Origin: an uncultured Ruminococcus sp.
GTDB taxonomy: Bacteria; Bacillota; Clostridia; Oscillospirales; Acutalibacteraceae
Length of the DNA stretch: 7,886 bases
Direction: 5' to 3'
Assembly (NCBI GenBank): GCA_902797525.1
Contig: CADBSZ010000208.1
Coordinates: 1-7,886 of the forward strand
Shown here: piece after piece, positions 1 through 5,169 of the stretch
Numbering within the stretch: the first letter of the stretch is position 1
Layout: the number at the start of each line of letters is the position of its first letter
Translations under genes and position numbers: made by a program
Notes under the pieces: model-generated
The model's input: only the letters and a program-made list of their open reading frames with translations
What the model was told of the DNA's origin: nothing
The model's database searches: none

Positions 1-337
1 GCGCCGCGTCATTACCTGGCACACGCCCGTGGCGTTTCTCGGCACGGTGGCGGTGATGTCGCTTGTCTGCGGTCAGGACGTGCTCGCCCAGCTGCTTTCA
101 GGCGGTCTGATGATTGCGGCGTTCTTTATGGCGACCGACTACGCGTCCTCACCCGCGACCAAATGGGGCAAAATTATCTTCGGCGTGGGCTGCGGACTGA
201 TTACCGTATTAATTCGATTCTGGGGCAACTTCCCCGAGGGCGTCAGCTTTTCGCTGTTGATTATGAACATCCTGACGCCGTATATTGACAGGCTGACGCG
301 CTCAAAGCCGCTGGTAGGGGAGGTGGACGAGTCGTGA
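1..337 (+). CDS. rnfD: RnfD, Rnf ion-translocating complex subunit D (3' end only)
   Basis: Partial gene: the first complete codon begins at base 2 and TGA is at 335-337, giving 111 C-terminal residues. RnfD is an integral membrane subunit of the ferredoxin:NAD+ oxidoreductase, related to NqrB, and carries a covalently bound FMN; the FMN-attachment region lies upstream of this window. Seen here are the family's C-terminal hallmarks: a loop reading ATDYASSPAT, equivalent to the usual ATDP-TSP loop, followed by hydrophobic helices and the motif PEGVSFSLLIMN, with a final NxLTPYIDR-type end. A GTG at 29 is internal to the domain and is not a start. The stop overlaps the rnfG start by 4 bases (GTGA at 334-337), which implies translational coupling. 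rnfC and the operon promoter are presumably upstream. The assignment rests on these motifs and the operon context. Confidence 0.93.
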   Translation, partial: RRVITWHTPVAFLGTVAVMSLVCGQDVLAQLLSGGLMIAAFFMATDYASSPATKWGKIIFGVGCGLITVLIRFWGNFPEGVSFSLLIMNILTPYIDRLTRSKPLVGEVDES

Positions 338-888
338 AGGACATTGTAAAACCCATCGCGGTGCTTGGGGCAATCTGTTTGGTTGTTACGGCGCTGCTCG
401 CCTACATCAACTCGGTCACCGCGCCCATTATCGCCGAAGCTTCGGCACAGGCGGAGGCAAAGGCGGTCAAAGAGGTTCTGGCGGAAGCGGAGGATTTTGA
501 CGTCGTGTATGACACCGTCACCGGCGTCAACACGTTGGACGTCAGCATGCCTGTCGAGGTTGCAACGGTTTATCAGGCGACCAACGGCACCGGCTATGTG
601 TTCCTTATGCACACCAAGGGCTACGGCGGCACCATTTCTCTGCTGTGCGGCGTCAAGTCGGACGGCAGCATCGAAAGCACCCAAACGCTTGCTCACAGCG
701 AAACCAGCGGCATCGGCTCGCGCGTTGTTGACAACGGCAGTTCCTACCGTCACAACTACGAGGGCAAAACCGCGGACGATTACGAAACGGTGGACGCGCT
801 GACGGGCGCCACCATCTCCTCAAAGGCATACAAAAAGGCAATTGCCGCCGCCTTTGAGGCATACAAAACGGTTAAGGGGGCGAAGTAA
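334..888 (+). CDS. rnfG: RnfG, FMN-binding subunit of the Rnf complex
   Basis: 184 residues, the usual size for RnfG. It is an electron carrier with one N-terminal membrane helix (about residues 6-25) and an extracytoplasmic FMN-binding domain. The flavin-attachment motif D-A-L-T-G-A-T-I-S lies at residues 154-162; FMN is expected on Thr160 through a phosphoester bond, as known for RnfG and NqrC. A second conserved motif, HSETSGIGSR (121-130), corresponds to the family's H-ETPGLG, with Ser replacing Pro. Residues 34-55 are rich in Ala, Glu and Lys and are probably a helical stalk. The start is GTG at 334, inside the rnfD stop overlap, preceded by GGGGAGGTGG (316-325). The stop TAA is immediately followed by the rnfE start. 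RnfG is thought to pass electrons between RnfD and RnfA/E across the membrane. Confidence 0.96.
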   Translation: MKDIVKPIAVLGAICLVVTALLAYINSVTAPIIAEASAQAEAKAVKEVLAEAEDFDVVYDTVTGVNTLDVSMPVEVATVYQATNGTGYVFLMHTKGYGGTISLLCGVKSDGSIESTQTLAHSETSGIGSRVVDNGSSYRHNYEGKTADDYETVDALTGATISSKAYKKAIAAAFEAYKTVKGAK

Positions 889-1587
889 GTGAACAAACTG
901 CAAAACTTTTCAAAGGGCTTAATCAAAGAAAACCCCGTGCTTGTTCTCGTGCTGGGCACCTGCCCGACGCTCGCCACCTCAACAAGCGTGCTCAACGCCG
1001 TCGGCATGGGCGCGGCGGCGACGGTTGTGCTGCTGTGCTCCAACATCGTTATCTCGGCGCTGCGCAAAATCATTCCCGACAAGGTGCGCATTCCGTGCTA
1101 CATCGTGCTGATTGCCGGCTTTGTCACCATGGTGCAAATGCTCGTCAAGGCGTTTGCGCCGGCGCTTGACCAGTCGCTGGGCATTTATCTGCCGCTGATT
1201 GTCGTCAACTGCATTATTCTCGGCAGAGCCGAAATGTTCGCCAACAAAAACACCGTGCTCGATTCCGCAATCGACGCGCTCGGCATGGGCGCGGGCTTTA
1301 CGCTGGCGCTGGTGATGATGGCGACCATTCGCGAGGTGTTCGGCAACGGCACCTTCCTCGGTTTTGAAATTCCGATTCTCGTTGACAACAAAATTTCCAT
1401 TCTCACCATGGCGCCGGGCGGATTCTTTGTGTTTGGTATCCTCATCGCCCTGATTAACAAGTTCGGCAAGCACAAGCCCAAAAAGAAGGACTTTGGCTGC
1501 GCCGGCTGTCCGCAGGCAGCGGCGTGCGGCAGAGCGGACTGCGGCGGCTGTGCCGACAATAAGGAAGCGGAGGTGAGCGCGTCATGA
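889..1587 (+). CDS. rnfE: RnfE, membrane [2Fe-2S] subunit with a Cys-rich C-terminal tail
   Basis: 232 residues, an NqrD/RnfE-family membrane protein with about six hydrophobic helices. Cys25 (in GTCPTLA) and Cys108 (in VVNCIILGRAE) are the conserved pair that, with the equivalent pair in RnfA, hold a [2Fe-2S] cluster in the middle of the membrane in Rnf/Nqr complexes. The start is GTG at 889, directly abutting the rnfG stop, with an AAGGGGG ribosome binding site at 874-880. The end overlaps rnfA by 4 bases (ATGA). The unusual part is the tail after the last helix: a Lys-rich stretch (194-200) followed by five cysteines at 204, 207, 213, 218 and 221 (C-x2-C-x5-C-x4-C-x2-C) and an acidic end. 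The helical core accounts for the known function; the role of the tail is unknown (see findings). Confidence 0.95.
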   Translation: MNKLQNFSKGLIKENPVLVLVLGTCPTLATSTSVLNAVGMGAAATVVLLCSNIVISALRKIIPDKVRIPCYIVLIAGFVTMVQMLVKAFAPALDQSLGIYLPLIVVNCIILGRAEMFANKNTVLDSAIDALGMGAGFTLALVMMATIREVFGNGTFLGFEIPILVDNKISILTMAPGGFFVFGILIALINKFGKHKPKKKDFGCAGCPQAAACGRADCGGCADNKEAEVSAS

Positions 1588-2177
1588 CGAAGCTGATTGT
1601 CATTCTGCTTTCCGCGGTGTTTATCAATAACTATGTGCTGTCGCGCTTTTTGGGCATTTGTCCGTTCCTCGGCGTTTCCAAAAAGCTCGACTCCGCCACC
1701 GGCATGAGCCTTGCGGTTATTTTCGTTATGATGATTGCCACGGCGGTGACTTTCCCGATTCAAATCTACCTGTTGGTTCCCAATCATCTGGAATATTTGC
1801 AGACGATTGTGTTTATTCTCGTCATCGCTGCGCTGGTGCAGCTCGTTGAAATCGTGCTCAAGCGCTACATTCCGGCGCTTCACAAGAGCCTTGGCGTGTA
1901 TTTGCCGCTGATTACCACCAACTGCGCGGTGCTCGGCGTGACGATTCTTAACATCGACGAGGGCTACACCTTTTTGGAGGCGATGGTCAACTCGCTCGGC
2001 AGCGGTTTGGGCTTTTTCCTCGCGATGGTCATGTTCTCGGGCGTGCGCTCCAAAATCGAGGGCGCGGACATTCCCGAAAGCTTTAAGGGCCTGCCCGTTA
2101 CGCTGATTGCGGCTTCCATCACTTCGCTGTCCTTTTTGGGCTTCGGCGGCGTGATTGAAAATATGTTTCCTGTTTAA
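1584..2177 (+). CDS. rnfA: RnfA, membrane [2Fe-2S] subunit of the Rnf complex
   Basis: 197 residues, an RnfA/NqrE-family protein with six predicted membrane helices. The N-terminal signature NNYVLSRFLGICPFLGVSKK (residues 15-34) contains Cys26, and the second half carries Cys114 in LITTNCAVLGV. These two cysteines are the family's ligands for the [2Fe-2S] cluster shared with RnfE, so the intramembrane electron path looks intact. The C-terminal motif FSGVRSKIE...ADIPESFKGLP is also typical. RnfA is the inverted-topology partner of RnfE. The start is ATG at 1584, overlapping the rnfE stop (ATGA) and preceded by a strong GGAGGTGAG site at 1569-1577. The gene ends 15 bases before rnfB. No oddities are seen. 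Confidence 0.97.
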   Translation: MTKLIVILLSAVFINNYVLSRFLGICPFLGVSKKLDSATGMSLAVIFVMMIATAVTFPIQIYLLVPNHLEYLQTIVFILVIAALVQLVEIVLKRYIPALHKSLGVYLPLITTNCAVLGVTILNIDEGYTFLEAMVNSLGSGLGFFLAMVMFSGVRSKIEGADIPESFKGLPVTLIAASITSLSFLGFGGVIENMFPV

Positions 2178-2192
2178 CGGAGGTGGCGCGAT

Positions 2193-3017
2193 ATGAATGA
2201 AATTCTGATTGCGGTAATCCCCGTTGTGATTATCGGTGTTGTCTGCGCTGCGGTTCTGGTGGTCGCCTCAAAGCTGATGGCGGTCAAGGAGGACGAGCGG
2301 TTTCCGGCGGTGCGCGACTGTTTGCCCGGCGCCAATTGCGGCGCGTGCGGCTACGCAGGCTGCGACGGCTACGCCAAGGCGCTGTGTGAAGATTCCGCCG
2401 TTCCCACCAACCTCTGTATTCCCGGCGCGGATTCCGTGGCAAAGCAGCTCAGCGAGGTGCTGGGCGTAGAGTTTGCCGACGTAGTGGAGCAGGTCGCCGT
2501 GGTGCATTGTTCCGGCGACTGCGCGCACACGCAGGACAAGGTTGCCTACAGCGGCATTGAAAGCTGCGCGGCGGCAAAGCTGTTGTACGGCGGCAAGGGC
2601 AGCTGCACCTTTGGATGTCTGGGGCTCGGCGACTGCGCAAACGCCTGTCCGCAAAACGCGATTATCATTAAGGACGGCGTGGCGCAGGTGATGACCTGCG
2701 ACTGCATCGGCTGCGGACTGTGCGTCAAAACCTGTCCGAACCGCCTGATTTCGCTGGTGCCCGACGTCAAAACCACCATCGTCGCGTGCAGCAACCGCGA
2801 CAAGGGCGCTGTTACGCGCAAGGTGTGCTCGGTGGGCTGTATCGGCTGCAAAAAGTGCGAAAAGGTGTGTCCGAGCGGCGCGATCAAGGTCACGGACAAC
2901 GTGGCGGCAATCGACTATGACAAGTGCACCGACTGCGGCGCCTGCGCCGAAAACTGCACCACCAAGTGCATTAAGGTCGAGGATTTGCGCGGCTGCCATC
3001 ATTTTAACAAGCAGTAA
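2193..3017 (+). CDS. rnfB: RnfB, polyferredoxin subunit of the Rnf complex (ferredoxin-oxidising end)
   Basis: 274 residues. RnfB is the cytoplasmic iron-sulfur subunit that accepts electrons from reduced ferredoxin. An N-terminal anchor helix (about 4-27) is followed by the RnfB-type 4Fe-4S domain with Cys43, 49, 52 and 57 in CLPGANCGACGYAGC. The C-terminal half is a polyferredoxin: C138-x3-C142-x5-C148-x3-C152-P, then three C-x2-C-x2-C-x3-C sets at 171/174/177/181, 216/219/222/226 and 245/248/251/255. Further conserved-looking cysteines are at 106, 110, 125, 199 and 212. The last set lacks the Pro that usually follows the fourth Cys. The multi-cluster layout is the clostridial form; enterobacterial RnfB is shorter. 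The start is ATG at 2193 with GGAGGTGG at 2179-2186. It is the last gene of the operon; a terminator lies about 125 bases after the stop. Confidence 0.97.
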   Translation: MNEILIAVIPVVIIGVVCAAVLVVASKLMAVKEDERFPAVRDCLPGANCGACGYAGCDGYAKALCEDSAVPTNLCIPGADSVAKQLSEVLGVEFADVVEQVAVVHCSGDCAHTQDKVAYSGIESCAAAKLLYGGKGSCTFGCLGLGDCANACPQNAIIIKDGVAQVMTCDCIGCGLCVKTCPNRLISLVPDVKTTIVACSNRDKGAVTRKVCSVGCIGCKKCEKVCPSGAIKVTDNVAAIDYDKCTDCGACAENCTTKCIKVEDLRGCHHFNKQ

Positions 3018-3018
3018 G

Positions 3019-3032
3019 TTATCAGTAATCAG
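3019..3032. repeat. Two-copy 7-base tandem repeat
   Basis: TTATCAG followed by TAATCAG, directly after the rnfB stop codon. This is only two copies with one mismatch, so it could be chance. It is listed because a second 7-base repeat of different sequence occurs in the other intergenic gap of this window (5123-5150). Confidence 0.45.
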
Positions 3033-3142
3033 CAGGGAATGATTAGCTCAAACCTTTGAGAGTGATTCGCAGGGCAACCCGCGCGGCTGTCACTGCGCTG
3101 TAAAAGAAAAGCTTGAGTTATTCAGCGTTTACATAAGCTTTC

Positions 3143-3170
3143 AAAAGCGTGCCTTCGGGCACGCTTTTTT
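3143..3170 (+). terminator. Intrinsic terminator of the rnf operon
   Basis: Perfect 11-base-pair stem AAAAGCGTGCC / GGCACGCTTTT closed by a TTCG tetraloop, with the T-run extending to 3170. It sits about 125 bases after the rnfB stop and upstream of the next promoter, so it should separate the rnf transcript from the downstream cell-wall genes. The A-run on the 5' side is short, so activity on the minus strand would be weak at best. Confidence 0.93.
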
Positions 3171-3187
3171 AGCGGCAGGTGAATATA

Positions 3188-3282
3188 TGGCAACGCTTGC
3201 CACGCCGTTAGTCCGCCGTTTTGCCAAACCGACTGTTCCAAAGGCGTCCTGCCTCCGAGGCACTCGGCCCGAGGTGCTCGGG
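3188..3282. repeat. Cluster of three short palindromes with 3-base centres
   Basis: TGGCAA-CGC-TTGCCA at 3188-3202, CCGAG-GCA-CTCGG at 3255-3267, and CCCGAG-GTG-CTCGGG at 3268-3282. The last two are adjacent and share arm sequences, so any CCGAG arm can pair with either CTCGG arm. The cluster ends 4 bases before the -35 element at 3287. It could be an operator, a small REP-like element, or secondary structure from read-through transcription. The palindromes are seen directly; a function is not shown. Confidence 0.55.
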
Positions 3283-3286
3283 CTGC

Positions 3287-3315
3287 TTGACTTTTTGAGG
3301 GTTTTGCGGTATTAT
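3287..3315 (+). promoter_or_regulatory. Sigma-A promoter for the FHA-SEDS / PBP unit
   Basis: -35 element TTGACT (3287-3292), 17-base spacer, -10 element TATTAT (3310-3315). This matches 10 of 12 consensus positions with optimal spacing. Transcription would begin near 3322, giving a 5' leader of about 36 bases before the ATG at 3358. The surrounding sequence is locally A+T-rich in an otherwise G+C-rich region, which supports a real promoter. Confidence 0.82.
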
Positions 3316-3342
3316 CTAATATGTATAGCTATCTATGACAAA

Positions 3343-3350
3343 AAGGAGGT
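3343..3350 (+). promoter_or_regulatory. Ribosome binding site that fixes the FHA-SEDS start
   Basis: AAGGAGGT, a near-perfect anti-16S match, lies 7 bases before ATG 3358. It decides the start in favour of 3358 over the in-frame ATG at 3187, which has only a weaker AGGTG ahead of it and lies upstream of the promoter. Confidence 0.92.
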
Positions 3351-3357
3351 CTGCCGA

Positions 3358-5067
3358 ATGTTTGATATGTCCGTCATTTTTGACGCGGGCGTTGTGGGCT
3401 TGCGCATACTCATGCCCCTGTACGCCATTGTTATCGTTTATCAGTGCTATGCGGCAATGCGCCGCCGCAGACGTCCCGAAAAGCCGCTTGTTTCGCTCTA
3501 TAATCCCAACTCGGGCGGAATGATTCCCGTGGTGTTTTGGGAAAATTCCATCGGGCGCAGCAAGTCGAGCGACATTATGATTAACGACCCCACGGTTTCC
3601 AAAAACCACTGCGTGCTGCTTCGCCGCAGCGCAGGCTGGTTTGTGTCCGACGTCGGCTCAACCGCCGGCACCTATGTCAACGGCACGCGCGTGCGCGGCA
3701 GAACCAAGGTGCTCATCGACGACATGATTCGCGTCGGCAAAACCGAATATCAGCTCAAGCGCGGCGACGACTTCAATTCGCCCCTGCGCGGCGACCGCTT
3801 TTTCTCAAAGGTCAGCGACAAGCCTGCCATTCAGGCGTGGAAGCTCATGCTGATGATTACGCTGTTCCACCTGTTTATGGCGGTGGAAGCCATGTTCTGG
3901 AACGACGGCACCAACGTGTATGCGCCGCTGGTTTTGTTCGGCGCGCTGGCGGTGGTGGAATGGGGCTTTTTCTCTGTTTCCTACTTTGCGCTCCGGCGCC
4001 TTAACTTTGAACTGGAAGCGCTCGGACTGTTTTTGACCGGTATCGGCGTGCTGCTGCTGGTGCGGCAGGTGGAGCGCTCGGCGTATGTTCAGCTGATTGC
4101 GGCGGTGCTCGGCATCGCGCTGTACTGCGTGATTATCAAATTCATCGAGGACCCCGACCGCAGCGACAAAATCCGGTTCCCCGTGATGATTGTCGCCGTG
4201 CTCATGCTTTTGTCGAGCATCGTGCTCGGCAGGGTGACCAACGGCGCGGCAAACTGGGTGTATATCGGCTCAATTTCGTTCCAGCCCTCGGAGCTGGTGA
4301 AAACCATCTTCATCTTTATCGGCGCGAGCGCGCTCGATAAATTACAGACCAAGCGCAATTTGATTGAGTTTATCATCTTTTCGGTCGTCTGCGTCGGACT
4401 TTTGGCGCTGATGAGCGACTTCGGCGCGGCGCTGATTTTCTTCGTTACCTTTTTGCTGGTTGTCTTTATGCGCTCGGGCGACATCAAAACCGTGCTGCTG
4501 CCCGTCGGCTCCGTTATCGGCGCGTTTGTGCTGTTTCGGTTTTTGGCGGAGCGCATTAACTTCATCGGCGACCGCTTTAACTATGTTTTCAACCGCTTCA
4601 AGGCGTACCGCCACGTGTGGGAATACGCCAACGAGGCGGCAGGCTATCAGCAGGTGCGCGTGCTCACCTATATCGCCAGCGGCGGCTTGTTCGGCGTTGG
4701 CTTGGGCAACGGCTACTTTAAGCAGTATTTTGCCTCGGAAAGCGACCTCGTATTCGCGCTTCTCGCCGAGGAAATGGGCGTTATCGTCGCGATTGTCGCC
4801 GCGCTCGCGGTGGCGCTGCTGATGATTTACGCGCGCGCGATTGCCACGCGCAGCCGCAGCACCTTCTATTCGATTTCTTCCTGCTGCGCCGCGGGACTTT
4901 TGGTGGTGCAGCTTTCGCTCAACATCTTCGGCGCAACCGACATTCTGCCCCTGACGGGCGTTACCTTCCCGTTTATCAGCAGCGGCGGTTCCAGCCTGAT
5001 TTCCTGCTGGGGCCTGCTGGCGTTCATCAAGGCGGCGGATGAAAGAACCTACTCGATGAAGCGCTAG
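3358..5067 (+). CDS. FHA-domain SEDS protein (FtsW/RodA/SpoVE family)
   Basis: 569 residues. Layout: an N-terminal membrane helix (about 15-33); an Arg-rich stretch (35-39); an FHA phosphothreonine-binding domain (about 43-135) with Gly66-Arg67-Ser68, Ser81-x2-His84 and Asn109-Gly110; then a polytopic SEDS domain (about 160-560) with roughly eleven helices. The family signatures are NWVYIGSISFQPSEL (299-313), SDFGAAL (353-359), GYQQ (429-432), ASGGLFGVGLGNG (440-452), SDLVFALLAEEMG (462-474) and the C-terminal PLTGVTFPFISSGGSS. SEDS proteins polymerise lipid II into glycan strands with a class B PBP, which is the next gene. The positive-inside rule puts the FHA domain in the cytoplasm, where it could bind proteins phosphorylated by a PASTA-type Ser/Thr kinase. 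The usual Asp of the large extracellular loop seems absent. Whether it serves elongation, division or sporulation cannot be told from sequence, so no symbol is given. The start is fixed by promoter and ribosome binding site. Confidence 0.93.
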   Translation: MFDMSVIFDAGVVGLRILMPLYAIVIVYQCYAAMRRRRRPEKPLVSLYNPNSGGMIPVVFWENSIGRSKSSDIMINDPTVSKNHCVLLRRSAGWFVSDVGSTAGTYVNGTRVRGRTKVLIDDMIRVGKTEYQLKRGDDFNSPLRGDRFFSKVSDKPAIQAWKLMLMITLFHLFMAVEAMFWNDGTNVYAPLVLFGALAVVEWGFFSVSYFALRRLNFELEALGLFLTGIGVLLLVRQVERSAYVQLIAAVLGIALYCVIIKFIEDPDRSDKIRFPVMIVAVLMLLSSIVLGRVTNGAANWVYIGSISFQPSELVKTIFIFIGASALDKLQTKRNLIEFIIFSVVCVGLLALMSDFGAALIFFVTFLLVVFMRSGDIKTVLLPVGSVIGAFVLFRFLAERINFIGDRFNYVFNRFKAYRHVWEYANEAAGYQQVRVLTYIASGGLFGVGLGNGYFKQYFASESDLVFALLAEEMGVIVAIVAALAVALLMIYARAIATRSRSTFYSISSCCAAGLLVVQLSLNIFGATDILPLTGVTFPFISSGGSSLISCWGLLAFIKAADERTYSMKR

Positions 5068-5122
5068 GCATCCACTTGCATTTGATTTTTAACCGACAAA
5101 CCTTTTCTGCACAAGCCATTCC

Positions 5123-5150
5123 ACTCTAAACTCTCAACTCTCAACTCTAA
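5123..5150. repeat. Four-copy 7-base tandem repeat in the SEDS-PBP gap
   Basis: Four uninterrupted 7-base units, ACTCTAA, ACTCTCA, ACTCTCA, ACTCTAA, in the 102-base gap (5068-5169) between the FHA-SEDS and PBP genes. The rest of the gap is A+T-rich and holds no convincing promoter or terminator, so the two genes are probably co-transcribed. The repeat ends 4 bases before the ribosome binding region of the PBP gene (AAAGGCGGTG, 5155-5164), so it would lie in the mRNA. Confidence 0.85.
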
Positions 5151-5169
5151 CACGAAAGGCGGTGGGCAC

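Larger units (their letters stand above)
3018..3357. other. Non-coding region between the rnf operon and the cell-wall operon
   Basis: 340 bases without a supported gene. In order, it holds a two-copy 7-base repeat (3019-3032); a stretch of about 110 bases with short inverted repeats (CTCAAA/TTTGAG at 3047-3060; GGG-CAA-CCC at 3072-3080; AAAGCTT at 3108-3114 with AAGCTTT at 3135-3141); an intrinsic terminator (3143-3170); three short palindromes (3188-3202, 3255-3267, 3268-3282); a sigma-A promoter (3287-3315); and the ribosome binding site of the next gene. No known riboswitch consensus or tRNA was recognised. The frame of the next gene stays open back to an ATG at 3187, but that is judged not to be coding. 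Confidence 0.8.

Noticed and set aside
2268..3002. Open frame on the minus strand opposite rnfB
   Set aside because: It mirrors the Cys-rich rnfB codons, is rich in Ala, Val and Arg, has no family features, and overlaps a certain gene throughout.
3033..3170. Possible riboswitch ending in the terminator hairpin
   Set aside because: It lies downstream of rnfB, and the hairpin is separated from the next promoter by over 100 bases. No known aptamer consensus (c-di-GMP, cobalamin, THF, ZTP, guanidine) could be matched.
3187..3357. N-terminal 57-residue extension of the FHA-SEDS protein, or a separate small gene
   Set aside because: It contains a promoter and palindromes, the peptide looks non-biological, and a much better ribosome binding site precedes ATG 3358.
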